Shown here one piece after another: positions 52,901-64,000 of a stretch of 64,000 nt of DNA. Numbering within the stretch: the first letter of the stretch is position 1; every line of letters begins with the position of its first letter. The translations under genes and the position numbers were made by a program. Location of the stretch: positions 2,294,001-2,358,000 of the forward strand of contig JANTUC010000003.1 of the NCBI GenBank assembly GCA_026873275.1. Direction: 5' to 3'. Source of the DNA: Pseudopithomyces maydicus. Taxonomy: Eukaryota > Ascomycota > Dothideomycetes > Pleosporales > Didymosphaeriaceae. The notes below the pieces were generated by a model. That model was not told where the DNA came from, made no database searches, and worked only from the letters and a program-made list of their open reading frames with translations.

Positions 52901-55859
52901 CACAGAATACCTTGATCTGGATCGTAAAGAGCCCATGGAGTTGGGTTCTGCGCTCTTCCGTTATGGAATTGTTCGGAAACCGCAGGCTGATATCGCACAT
53001 ATTGTTCTCACATCGCATCATGCTGTGTATGACGGTTGGTCTATGCCTCTGATTCTGGAACGAGTCAATACCGCATTCAAAGGCCTGGAAATCTCGCGCC
53101 CGTTACCCTTCAAAAACTTCATCAAGTATCTATATCAACAAGAGGCTGCACAAGGCCAGAAATACTGGCAGAACCAGCTTGAAGGCGCCATCCCACACCA
53201 GTTCCCAGCCCTGCCACACAAGGGCTACATCACACGGGCGGACTCTCTTCTCGAGCACTACGTCACCGTGCCGCAATCCGTACAGACGAAATTCACGGTT
53301 GCAACCATCATCCGCGGAGCATGGGCCCTTGTATCATCCCTATATCTGGGCCATACAGATGTAGTGTTCGGCGAGACCCTCACCGGGCGATCGGCGCCCG
53401 TTGCTGGCATCGAAGAGATGGAAGGCCCGATGATCACCACCGTGCCTATTCGCACTAAGCTCGACCTCAAGCAGACGGTATCGAAGTACCTCGAAGCTGT
53501 GCACACGCAGACGGTTCAGCAGATGCCTCATGAGCATTTCGGACTACAGAATATTCGTCGTGTGAGTAAAGATGCGAGAGAAGTATGTGAGCTACGTACC
53601 GGTCTTGTTTTACATCCTAAGGAAGATCCTGCTCCTGAGGGAGCGATGAATGTAGAAGAGTCGCCTGCTAATGGCTTCCTTCCATCGGATGATGCTGAGG
53701 CGGCGAGGGAGGCGCTTAAGTTCAATACATACGCGTTGATGCTTGTATGTACACTTGATGATAACGGATTTTTGGTAATGGCCAGTTTCGACTCGGATTG
53801 CATTAGCTCTCCGGTCATGGATAGGGCGCTTAAAGTATTTGACAGGGTTGTCTCAGCATTTTTGAACAATTCCGAGGAACAACTTGCGTCTGCGGTGGCT
53901 TTGGAGCCCCAGGAGTTGGATGACGCTATGCAGTTCAGGTCGAATGATATAATGGACAACGAAACACTGCAGTCACAGATCGAGAGTCGCGATAAGTCTA
54001 ACCATACAGACTGGGAAGATATCATGACTCCCACAGAGACTACTCTCCGAGCGATACTGAGCCAGATTCTAGGAATCGCAGAAACGGACATCAATCGAAG
54101 CGACAGCTTTTTCGAGTTGGGCGGCGATTCCATCAGCGCTATGAAGCTTGTCTCAGAGGCTCGTGCCCGGGGGCTAAAACTTACCGTTGCACAAGTCTTC
54201 CAGAGTCAATCTTTATCTGAGCTCGCAGCTAGTGCTGGAAATGAGAAGGAAGAGAAGCTGATAAATATCCTCGGCCACGTCTTGGGTTTGCCAAAAAGCG
54301 ATATTCGCTCCAGCGACAGCTTTTTTGAACTAGGTGGCGACTCAATTTCTGCTATGCGACTCGTGTCGGAATGCCGCGCGCAAGGGCTCGAAGTCACTGT
54401 CTCGCAGATCTTCCAGTGCAGGTCGATTTCTGAACTTGCTAGTGTGTCCGGAGACTCGTCTTCTGAGGATGCTTATGCTGTTCACTTCGCGCCATTTGCG
54501 TCACTCAGCGACAGTCAAAAGTATACTTTAGAGCGCATTCAACCCTTGTTGGAGAACCCAGAGTGGAAGATTGTTGATATGTATCCTACCAGACCATTAC
54601 AAAGGGTTGCAGTAGACGGGACCGTCAATCTTCCACGCTACTCATTGCGATATGAACTCATCAAGTTTGATGGGCCCATCGACAAAGCCAGACTTTCGAA
54701 AAGCTGTCAAGAAGTAGTATCTCGCAACGAAGTCTTGCGCACTGTTTTCGTGGATCTCGAAGGCCAATCCCTCGGTGTAGTCCTGGAATCTCTCAACATC
54801 GATCTACAAGAGATCTCGATACCAGAGTCTACGAACCGCGATACGTTCATCCACTCATGGATCAACACAGACACCGAAGCGCCCAAACCCTACGGTTCCT
54901 CTTTCGTCTCCTTCACCCTATTCACTTCTCCTAACGAACCCTCTACGCTCGCCTTCCGCATATCTCACGCCCAATACGATGAAATGTGCCTCCCCATCCT
55001 CTTCTCCCAACTCTCATCTCTCTACTCAGGCATCACTGTCCCCGACTCGGCCCCATTCACCCACCACATCAACCTCGTCCTCAAACAATCCCTCCCCTCC
55101 AGCATACCCTACTGGCGGGACCTCCTACGTTCTTCCCACCTCTCCATCTTCCAGCCAGACATCCCCCTCACAAGTCGCGAATCCACATCCATCTACGCCG
55201 AGTTCGACATCTCCTCTCGACCCAAAGGCATCACCATCGGCTCCCTCCCCACCGCCGCATGGGCCGTCGTCCTCGCGAGGCGCCTCCAAACCCGCGACGT
55301 GCTCTTCGGCGAAGTAGTCACGGGGCGCAATCTCGGCGTCGAAAACGCAGACAAGGTCGTCGGTCCGAGCTGGCAGTATGCCCCGTTCCGCGCGCGCTTC
55401 GCGCAGTCGACTACGTATCTTTCACTCCTTCGGGACGTGCAGGAGCAGCACATGGCGTCATCTGCGCATGAGGGTATGGGCTTGGAAGAGATTGTCGAGC
55501 ACTGTACGGAGTGGGGAGGTGCAGAAGGTGGGAAAGGATGGTGGTTCGATAGTGTGGTGCATCAGGCGCCGAGGTACTGGGTGCAGAAGATGAGCTTTGG
55601 AGCGACGAACGGGGGTGAGGAGGTGAGGGCGGAGTTTGAGACGGTGTATCCGCATAAGGAACCGTTGCGGGAGTGGAAGATTCAGGCTTTTGTTCAAGAT
55701 GAGGGGAGGAGGTTGGGAATTGAGATTGTGACGTTTGAGGAGTGGAGAGGGGTTGGAGAGGAGGTGTTGAGGGAGATAGGGGATGTGCTGAGGGATTTGA
55801 CTGAGGGGGAGACAAGAGGGTGTTTGGCGATGATTGAAGTTGGAAGAGGTACGCAGTAG
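49960..55859 (+). CDS. NPS6: Siderophore nonribosomal peptide synthetase, NPS6/SidD-like, A-T-C-T-T-C
   Basis: Two exons (49960-50391, 50442-55859) join in phase 0 over a 50-bp GC-AG intron; 1949 residues. Domains: a SidD-type N-terminal extension; A (FTSGSTGLPKG about 380, NCYGPSECT, YKTGDLVRY, GRGDQQVKLRGQRIE); T1 (SMGGDSLRAM about 799); C1 with intact HHAVYDG (about 1002); T2 (ELGGDSISAMKLV about 1370); T3 (ELGGDSISAMRLV about 1440); C2 with SHAQYDE (about 1651) replacing HHxxxDG. No thioesterase follows; terminal C domains release the product in this family. SidD/NPS6 enzymes join acylated hydroxyornithines into extracellular siderophores (fusarinine, coprogen type). I find no degenerate second A domain between C1 and T2, and T2/T3 are near-identical neighbours. 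Confidence 0.88.
50392..50441 (+). other. GC-AG intron in the NRPS gene
   Basis: 50 bp with perfect GC-donor context (gag|gcaagt) and acceptor ttacag|tgg, phase 0 on both sides. The tempting GT donor five bases later (gtgagc) is out of phase with this acceptor. Confidence 0.75.
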
Positions 55860-56125
55860 TAGCTTGGGTTTGAATGGGAAAGATGAACTCTGTTCGCTAG
55901 GTAATTATTTATACAATATTGAAAGAATTGCATGTACAAGCCGCACGTGCTCAGTAGGAAGCAGTATAAATGTAGACTCTAGCCGCACTGCTTAGTTGGT
56001 GAGACCGGAGAACAACCCATAGATAAATCCCAGGGCACACTGAAAATTCCAGCCCAGCTACTACGTGGAACCCTGTGTTTCGTAGGATTGTCGGTGATTT
56101 ATTCTTTATGGGTATTTCAACGTCC

Positions 56126-57567
56126 TCACTTCGCTACCTCCTCCGTGTCGGGATTCTTCCGTGACACCCACTTGACCAAGTCATCTACATCATCGTGTGT
56201 GAGCGCAGTATCGCTTTCCATTGCCGCAGGCTTGCTCATGGGTTCTGCATGCGACACCTCTATTTTTAGCCCGCTGCCCGTCTGATCAGCGACCTTGGAA
56301 TCCCCCTTGAGCCCTGCTAGTATGGCAGAGTTATCTTGCGACTCGCTCAAGGACTCGCCGCTCGTATCATCGTGCTTTGTCATCCAGCGTGTGAGTTCCT
56401 CGGAATGGATATCTTGCGCCCCGGTTACCGCCGGGGAGCCAGCGCCAGTACCAGTGTTGGTGTTTGTGTTTGTGTCGCCCTTTTTCTTACGTACAGGACC
56501 AGCATTGGGACCTTCTCTATGAGACACCCAGCGCACCAGCTCGTCAACATCGTCATCGTCCATGGATTCCTTGTGTTGCGGCTGGTAAGCGTCTCCTTCG
56601 GAGTCTGATGCCGTAGACGCATCGCTGTAACCGTGATGCACAGCTGCGACGGGGGTGCGAGACTTTTCTGAGGCTCTGCATGTCGTGGCTCTGCAGGTCG
56701 TGGCTCGTCTCTGCGCGACACCCATCGCACGAGCTCTTCCACGTCAGAATGGTTCAGGCTTTCGTGGCCGCTGTCTGTCTTGGAGACGTGCTTTGCATCG
56801 CCGGCAACCAGATTGCGGGCTTCGCCGTCGCTTGGTGGGTCTCTCCTGCTGACCCAGCGCACGAGGTCCTCAATGTCAGAATGGTCGATGTTCTCCTCGT
56901 CGCTGTGGTAGGCCTCGTCCTCTTCGTCGTCGCTGGCAGTCGAGACGTTGTCTTCCGGGATCTTGGACATTGGCGGTGGGGAATCTCTGCTCGCCATCCT
57001 CTTCAAGCCGGCCTTGACTCTGTGTCCCAGGCTTTCCCGGGACGGGCTGTGATTTTCGGGGGTTTTGGGTCTGTTGAGTCCCCTTCGAAGGTCGTGCTCG
57101 GCTTTCCACTTGGCCTCGGCATTCTGGTGCATCTGAGCTTCGTTGTGCTTCTTCATGTCGTCCTCAATGCGGCTGGAGAACAGCATGGAGCGCAGCGAGT
57201 GGAAGCGCGCAAAGTGCGGCTGCTTCCGGCTGTTTGAAGCTGACGAGTGGCCCTGGGGACGCGTGTTCCCGCGAGGCAATGGCGACGTGTCGGCTTTCCG
57301 GAGCTTCTCCTGGTCGTCGTGATGGCGTCTAGATTTGCGGGCTCGACTAGTGTCGTCAGGGTCACTATCGTCTTCCCTTGAGAGACTAGCGTTGCCGTCG
57401 TCGTCGCCGCTGCTTGATTTCTCGCCGAGGTCGAGGTCGTCCAGGATGCGTGAGACTTGGGGACTGAGCAGACCCGTCTTTGCGAACTCGCTGCCGTCGG
57501 GGATATTTAGCACGGCCGCTGGGGCGGATGGTTTGACGGGCTGGGGGTCGAAATACGATGACGACAT
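56126..57567 (-). CDS. Acidic repeat protein with five W-containing motifs; one-base frameshift
   Basis: The first frame starts MSSSYFDPQPVKPSA at 57567. It runs through charged, Ser-rich sequence (RIEDDMKKHNEAQMHQNAE) to QKSLA, then turns into nonsense. The continuation EKSRTPVAAVHHGYSD in the -1 frame runs to the stop at 56126. A run of four A on the coding strand (56664-56667) sits exactly at the switch; one more A joins the frames (about 480 residues). Five copies of a motif are spread over the C-terminal half: HSDIEDLVRWVSRRD, HSDVEELVRWVSRRD, DDDVDELVRWVSHRE, HSEELTRWMTKHD, HDDVDDLVKWVSRKN. Cytosolic or nuclear, mostly disordered. No family is recognised. It is convergent with the NRPS gene, 266 bp away. 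Confidence 0.6.
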
Positions 57568-58390
57568 GACGAAAGGTCGTTTTCGTCAGACGGGTGCAAG
57601 TGTGAGCAGGAGAGTCTTCTAGCACGGTGGATAGAGAGAGCCCAGCAGCTGGGGGCGGAGCAGACCTCTTGGGCGCTGCTTGGGGGTCCGCGAGAGCTGG
57701 TATGATTAGCTTGGCTGCCAAGGCCGAGAGGTGAAAGGCGGGGTTAGCGCACTGATGCACCAACACGACGGCGCTGCGGAGGCCAATGGCGAGGGCACGA
57801 CGCAGCTGAATCAGCGCCCTGCGTGCGATCTGCAGGACCCTTGCTGCTGAGCGGGCGCGGCGTGGCGTTGTCTAGGCCGTGGGCAATCGAAGGAGGTTCC
57901 GAGATGGGTACCTAGGTACGTGTGCTGCTACACAAAGGGTAGGTCATGCCTGCCAGCCTTCTCTTGCCCCCGCCTCTGTATCGGCCGCCTGTATCGATAC
58001 GCGGGCCTGACTGACTGACTGACTGGTCCCATCAGTGTCGTGTCAGAATGGATGACCGTCATCCGAGTTCGATGCCGGTGACGGGGCATGTCGATTACGA
58101 AAGCGAGCGTGTGGCAGAGCACCTGAGCAACCTGCGGCCATGGAACGTGGACACAACCTTAACATGGGATGCACGCCTTTATAGCCCATCGACGCCCCAT
58201 CGCCGAGTATGAGTGAGAAGCAGTGTATTGGTCTACTGGATAAGCGGAAGCGCCATACAAGCAAGCCTAGGAGGAGCCTTGACTTCCGACCCATCCGATA
58301 GCCAGGTCCATCCATCTCAACGACCGAGACCCTCCAACCTAATCGCGACCTATGTCCAACGCTCCACTTCTGCCGTTAGTTTACCACCTC
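57568..58390. other. Intergenic region
   Basis: About 820 bp without a supported gene. Promoter of the acidic repeat protein at its left end; a short CTGA tandem (about 58008-58025) is seen. Confidence 0.4.
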
Positions 58391-59607
58391 CTACTCCGCG
58401 CATCCCCTCTCCCAGAACAGCTGGTCTGTGTCGTCCGTCGGGATGAATTCGCCCTGCTCGAGCGAGTACACAAGATACGCACAGTTGCCAAGGAGAGGAT
58501 TGAACAGATAGCTCTTACACGTTGGCTCGGCCAAGCAGCGAGTGGCACACAGAGCAACGTCCGTGGTGTCGAGCAGATTGAACGAAGACGCGTAGTAGTC
58601 GACATTGTTGGCGAAGCCTTCTACGCCGCATGTCAACGTCGGAGATGGTGCTGTCGACGTGCCAGAGGGGGTAGATGGATTTGTCACAGAAGCGGATGGT
58701 AGAGCATTGTCGCATTTTCCGAACCCTTCCTGGCAGCCGGTTCCACAGTGGACTGAAGTGCTTCCGCTACAACTTGGTCAGATACGTCAGGGTTACTTTC
58801 AGGAGCGAGAACCTACCACCACCCATACTCAGAGCAACAATCACCAAAACCTGACCCCAAGCAAATTGTTCCGCCGTAACCAGCTCCGCACTGTCCATCG
58901 GTGGAAATCTTTCCAGTGGAAGACGGAACAGCGGAAGAAATCGTAGTTGAGCTTGGGGCGGACGTCACCGTCTCCAGTGTCGTAGACGAGACAGGAGATG
59001 ACCCTGCACCACCGCAGCTCCCAAAAGCCGCGTTGCATCCTGCGCCACAGTACACGTCGGTATTTCCGCACCATCCATAACCACTGCAACAATTGCCAAA
59101 TGGCGAGCCCGAGCAGGTGAATCCACTAGTACCACCGCAGCTTCCATCTGTGGAGACTTGGAGGCCCGCAATTGATGAAGTTGATGCTGCAGGGGCCGAA
59201 GAAGATGCAGATGAAGTCGCAACGCTTGAGGTTATTATCACCAAAGATGATGTTACAGGCGCAGGAAGAGACGAAGTCGTAACGACTAATGTTGAAGAAG
59301 GCGTTGCTCGAGAAGTGCTCGAAAAAATTGAGGTCCTGACGGTTGAGGTCCCGGCTGTCGAGGATGACGTTGGGCCTGTAGGAGGACTAGGCGGAGAGCA
59401 GGTGCCAAATCCCTTTTGACACCCGGTGCCACAGTGCGCGGCCGTAGAACCGCAATACCCGTCTTTTGAGCAGCAGTGTCCGAATATAGAATGTTTGCAA
59501 GTGAGGATATTCCAGGTTTGTCGGCCGCAGCGAGCGAAATTGTTGATATTCAGGGCATTAACATTAAGGACCAAGGCCGTCGTGGCCATTAACAGTGTAG
59601 AGCGCAT
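58391..59607 (-). CDS. Secreted protein with three hevein-type chitin-binding (CBM18) domains and a PAN/apple-like C terminus
   Basis: Two exons (58817-59607, 58391-58766) join in phase 2 over a 50-bp GT-AG intron; 388 residues. The start at 59607 gives a signal peptide (MRSTLLMATTALVLNVNA); the frame is open further upstream but would hide it. Three CBM18 modules: HCCSKDGYCGSTAAHCGTGC; NCCSGYGWCGNTDVYCGAGC; and CCSEYGW joined across the intron to CGSTSVHCGTGC. Ser/Thr-rich linkers between modules 1 and 2 and between 2 and 3 are probably O-glycosylated. The C terminus (CGVEGFANNVDYY, LCATRCLAEPTCKSYLFN, CAYLVYS, FWERGCAE) has the cysteine pattern of PAN/apple domains. No catalytic domain is present. 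Likely a wall-associated or chitin-shielding protein. Confidence 0.88.
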
Positions 59608-62256
59608 TATGTAAGTATCAAGACCGACGGAACGAGTGACGAGGGTTAGATAGTCGGTGGTTAACGAGCGGTACCACTGGAGGACCGTGAAACCTCCAAG
59701 GGGGAACACAAAAGATATATGAGCAGCAGCGTCAAGATGCATTGTACATAGCGAGATTGAGGACTACTGACTCGTGATAGTGGGGACGAGCAAGCGGGAG
59801 AGGCGCTGTGGTTTTCGTTCGCTACGCTCAATGGAGAGTTTTCTAGACCTCAAAAGGCTTAGCCAAGGACCGCTTAGTCCTCAAATAGATCGTAGCGTCT
59901 TGTCCCAATTCTCTCTCCCCTATTGATTTCTTGCCTTTTCTGTCGCCAGAATACCTTGACAGGTGCCAGATGGGCATTGCGCAATGCTGTGTACCATGGT
60001 ATGCAGTCGTCACTCGCTACCTACCCAACGGAGCGAATCAGGTCTTTTGAGAAAATTCAATCAAGATTGTTTGAGATCACTCGCTCTGCTTTTGCGCTTT
60101 GCAAAGGCGTTCATCGTATACTCACATACATTGCGCTAGTCACTTTCCCCTATGCGAATGCGAATGTCTTCAGCCATGTGGGACGCTGGCGTGAGAGGCG
60201 CTTCTCGATAGAGCTGAACGAGAGCGATACTCCCCCATACATACAGCTAACGACGTCCCTCCAACATCATTTATACTGCTTCCCACCTCCTGAAATCGAT
60301 CGGGTCAGATCAGGGGTAAATTTGCTTGCGTACTGGGATCCATCAATGATCTGCGTTTTGCACACATGTTGAATAATTCCCGGGGATGCGAGAGTGCCAA
60401 TGAAAATGCGGCACGCTCGATGTTTCAGTACCCGCAAGCCACAGTCCACCCAGTCTCCACATGGGTACAGGTCCTCCTCGGAGTGCTCTTGGCTTGGACT
60501 AAGAGCTTCGCGTGGCCGTGTCCAATAGTAGAGTAGAGCAATTAGCGTGCCATGGTTCTCAACGTCACTTTACTATTTTTCGCTACTCATCGATATCTTG
60601 CGAATGCCATAGTACTCGTGTGCGATCAGATAAGGTGTTGGACTATCCGAAGCATGTGCTGTCCATCCATGTCAATTCCGCCATTCAAATGATTGTCGTG
60701 GCTGACCCGACCAGATGGTGGTGGCAGCAGCCGAATAGTGATTGGAGCGCAACAAAAACATGAGATAAGGATGCATTGAAAGTCACGCAAGGTATGATGT
60801 AGATTCGTATTAGATTCTCCTGTTGAGATAAAGCCACTAACCTGTACTATGTCAACTAGGCAGCCAATTAGCTTACCTATCAGGATGTAATAGATACATT
60901 GATCGCGGTAATTCAAAATCAATAACATTTTTAGGCAGTCTAAGCCGGGTTTCCATCGCTAATTATACCAAAATCGAACTCGAAAAGCATCCGACCACCA
61001 CACAGATCTAGAAACTCTAGGGATCCATATTGATTGAGCCACGTCCGATCAAAGCGCTCAGCATACGCGAAGCCTTGCGGAATTTTGGATGATTGAACCT
61101 GAAGCTGTGCTGAAACATTTGGGGTAAGAACACATCAAAAAAATGGGTTTGATGTTGTTATAGAATGAGGCATTCGTCTAAAAAGCGAGTGGGGTCAGGG
61201 AATTAGGCCGAGTGTAACGGAAAGTTTGGCGAAGATAAAGGCGATGGCAGGCGCGAAGTTTTATCTCAACCCCTGCACATAGAAAGATAGATGGCACTTG
61301 CATCGCCGATGACTTGCCTTAAGCAGGTATCAAAGCGACCGCGTACCTAATCAGTTGCAGCCTTGCGAAACATCCCATAATGAGACAGCCTGACCGGTCA
61401 TTTGATTATCGTTTTGGGGACCTAGAAAGGTCATGCCGACCCCAGCACTTGCTATAATCTGTTCAGGCCCAACAGAACAATGAATCTGGTCACTGAGAGC
61501 CCGACCGGCCTCCGATTAGCGACAAAATAATCTCGCAGTGCGAGATGTTGATCGATACCCTTTGCTCGGGGATTGATCAGGCAGTTAAAAGTATAGCCAG
61601 CTGAGTTATAGATCATGGATTCCGTTACTGTTCTACAACTGCTGCGTCTTTTAGGCTATTTCATCTCAGCTGTTCAAACCAAACCAAACCGTACAGCCTA
61701 ATAGCATCGCATCGATTCCAACGCTTATTTCGAAGGGTTCCCTGTTTTATTGTATTGTGTCTGGTGCAGGGCTGTATGATTGGTGGCAAGTATATTGACG
61801 TGTTGGAACACAAAATACCTAGGTATAGCTGCGCCGCGAAAGCGTACGGTATCTGGGCAGATTGGCGTTATCGATTCCACCTCACGCGCAGGCACTTCGG
61901 TCTGCGGTGGTCATGCTTGCCATGAGAAATAAATAACGGCCTTACTTTGCATCTTTAGCGAGTACCTATACGAGGAGGTGCTGAAATTATCCTTGCACCC
62001 CACACAGTACCCCGATTAGCGGCTACCTAACGGGGTAAGTACGCGGATATCAATCCCAGATAGAGGATCGCATCAGGGCTGGCGGCGGATTGCGCATATA
62101 ACATCATTGATAACAGCTGTCTATTAACGGTCTCGCCCGGGGGTACATCATGGGGCAGTGTCTTGGTACATACATAGATAAAGTGAGTTTTCGTATAAGG
62201 AGCAGATCTTCCGCCAAATCATTGCCGGAACACTCTCTTCCCTATACACTCTCAGC
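59608..62256. other. Long gene-poor intergenic region
   Basis: About 2.6 kb. I find no open frame with protein-like structure; the longest plus-strand frame (59923-60372) lacks recognisable features. One isolated ATCAGATAA occurs at 60625-60633. No repeat or transposon signature was recognised by eye. Confidence 0.4.
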
Positions 62257-62639
62257 ATGGATGACACCCACTCGATCGCCGACTCTTTCACCATAGTCGC
62301 TCGCAGGGCTTCTAGATTCTTCCCAGATTCGAAATCTCCACATACTGAGATATCCGCAGCACAGCAAGGGGACCCGGATGAAATACACATAGTCAACACC
62401 GAGAGCGAAACATCTCAAGGAAAGGAGGATGCAGCAGCGACCAAGCGTTCATCGTGCAAAGTGCGCCGCTGGGTGCGTACGAGATTGTGGCGTCGATCCA
62501 ACTGACGAACATCGCGATGAAAGAAGACCAGAAGGTGGAAGGGAGGTCGCGCAACTCATACGACACTAGATCAAGCAACTATGACGCGCCTGAGCCGCTG
62601 TTTCATCTCGACATTGTACACATAGTCAACTGGATATGA
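62257..62639 (+). CDS. Doubtful small unknown protein, possibly frameshifted
   Basis: A first frame (62257-62505, 82 residues: MDDTHSIADSFTIVARRASRFF; DEIHIVNTESETSQGKEDAAATKRSSCK) ends in Arg/Trp-rich nonsense. A second frame picks up immediately (SAPLGAYEIVASIQLTNIAMKEDQKVEG; LFHLDIVHIVNWI) to a stop at 62639. The switch coincides with AAA at 62458-62460 and again requires one extra base. Protein-like composition on both sides is the only support; no family is recognised. Confidence 0.35.
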
Positions 62640-64000
62640 ATAAACACCCAGAGAACCAGATTTAGATTGTATGTTATGGACTGTAACGTGGCCACAAGCG
62701 CAAGCACACTTGACCGTAAGTAGTAAAGGATACTTTACCACAAAATTTTACTGAAGGCTTTCTAGCGGGAACCATCATGCCAATTCAAAGCAGCTGAAAA
62801 GAAGAAATATCACGGGTTTTCTATAGGACATCACATCGATACTCGGCTTGGTCATAGCTTCGAGCGACATCCTTTCGGTCTCATTGTCTTGGCGGAAAAG
62901 GCCATCATGGTATTACGGAATAAACAACAAGACATGACAGTCACATGGCATTATCATCAAAAATCTGATGCGAGAAAGGACCGAGGAGGGACGGGCGCAG
63001 CCCAACCCGAAACCTACTCGCTTCCGTCTGACAGTAAGCGAATTCTAGATAATAAACTTATATTGCTCGAAAGTATTTCGACCCGTGCTCATAGCGACAA
63101 TTACGTTTGAAAATGTGTACACGTTAATTATTTAATGTGAACTCGCCTTCTGATATCCAGGTAACGAGTGAAAACTGAGGTGCATACATATGTGGCTATG
63201 TTCAACTCAGTGGTATCCTAGACGTTAACGGTGGCGTTGATAGAGCTGGCAACAACCCACGCACATTGTGAAAGATACTAGAGCTCTCGGCCATGGTATA
63301 GTAGGAATGCAGTAATATTTTACCATGGATCAAGTGAAAAGCTAGTATGCTGATACCGCCTTTTGAGAATCCGAGAGCATCGAAGAAGATTCGTCAAGAA
63401 ACGTTCTTGGGAAAAGAATTTGCAAGTACCATCAAGAAAGTACCCATAGTGAGACAGTGAAAAGGGGACCGGAGTCAAGCTCTAATTTTTTCCGTGTTCT
63501 TCACTCTACGCTACTTGAACGGTGCGTGTTTAATTCAACACTAAAGAACTGTGATTTTCCACAAAGCAGCACAGTTTGTTGCATTAGATGTTGTACACAT
63601 CCTCTTGGCAAGAACAAGTTATGCAGTAAAGTAGCATGCATATAGATCAGAGGCGATGTCGATCAGATTTAGACTGGATGGTTGAAAGACCGACATATGC
63701 CTGCACCTGACGGATACCTATGTAGTTGCCTATGGGATGCATATGTGCAGATATCCGACTGCTGTCGATATCGAGTCGAGACCGCAGCGTTCAACCTTCC
63801 CTTGATCTGTATTTCAGCCTCATGGCCTGTGAAACAACATGCCTAGTTTGATACCGCCACTAGCTCGGGGGTTGTGAAATGGCAGAGAATTGGCACATGC
63901 CGCCTAACTGTGTTGAGATGGACTAACGGTACATATGTATGGCATCGGCCGGCGCGCACGTGTCGTTAAAAACGCTAAGTTTGTTTGCCCTGCATTACTC
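62640..64000. other. Gene-poor right flank
   Basis: About 1.4 kb, A/T-richer, with no supported gene, RNA or repeat. Confidence 0.4.

Noticed and set aside
59923..60372. Plus-strand 149-residue frame
   Set aside because: No motifs, no signal peptide, irregular composition and no supporting context.
1..64000. CRISPR arrays, rRNA, tRNA or bacterial-type operons
   Set aside because: None recognised; spliceosomal introns and gene families show a fungal nuclear genome.

Overview
This 64-kb window looks like chromosomal DNA of a filamentous ascomycete, most likely a dothideomycete of the Pleosporales type. Genes are compact and split by 48-86 bp introns (one is 158 bp). They are monocistronic with mixed strands and intergenic gaps of 0.3-2.6 kb. 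Families present include a GH17 glucanase, a CVNH lectin, Zn2Cys6 and MFS genes, small secreted Cys proteins and an NPS6/SidD-like siderophore synthetase. I see no rRNA, tRNA, CRISPR array or convincing transposon. Splice sites were placed by reading the sequence, without transcript data.

Layout. 0-8.5 kb: the end of an MDP-1-like phosphatase, a small secreted Cys protein, a GH17 beta-1,3-glucanase, a small Cys protein, an MFS permease and a Las17-binding-type SH3 protein. 7.7-13.4 kb: an SDR, a divergent Zn2Cys6 regulator and a DHA2-type MFS pump, which look like a small detoxification or metabolite locus. 14-23 kb: a frameshifted secreted protein, an unknown with an ExK motif, an FAD monooxygenase, a CVNH protein, mitochondrial release factor 1 and a gamma-glutamyltranspeptidase-like enzyme. 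23.8-35 kb: an rvt-type domesticated reverse-transcriptase gene, several unknown proteins and a second SDR. 36-37.6 kb: a low-complexity gene rich in tandem repeats.

37.9-55.9 kb is the centrepiece, a five-gene siderophore locus: acyl-CoA ligase, hydroxyornithine transacylase, a divergent ornithine N5-monooxygenase, a full-size ABC exporter, and an NRPS read as A-T-C-T-T-C. Two intergenic stretches of this locus (40.4-41.1 kb and 49.2-49.5 kb) each hold five exact copies of ATCWGATAA. That is the recognition consensus of iron-responsive SreA/Urbs1-type GATA repressors. About one copy would be expected by chance in the whole window. The inferred logic is that iron represses through the GATA factor, and iron starvation releases precursor acylation, peptide assembly and export.

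56-64 kb: an acidic protein with five W-containing repeats, a secreted protein with three hevein-type chitin-binding domains plus a PAN/apple-like end, and a mostly empty flank.

Two window-wide oddities stand out. First, three of about 24 introns appear to be GC-AG rather than GT-AG. Second, at least three genes (up to six frame breaks in five genes) lose frame in a way that one extra base in a short homopolymer would repair, which points to homopolymer undercalling in the source sequence rather than to pseudogenes.
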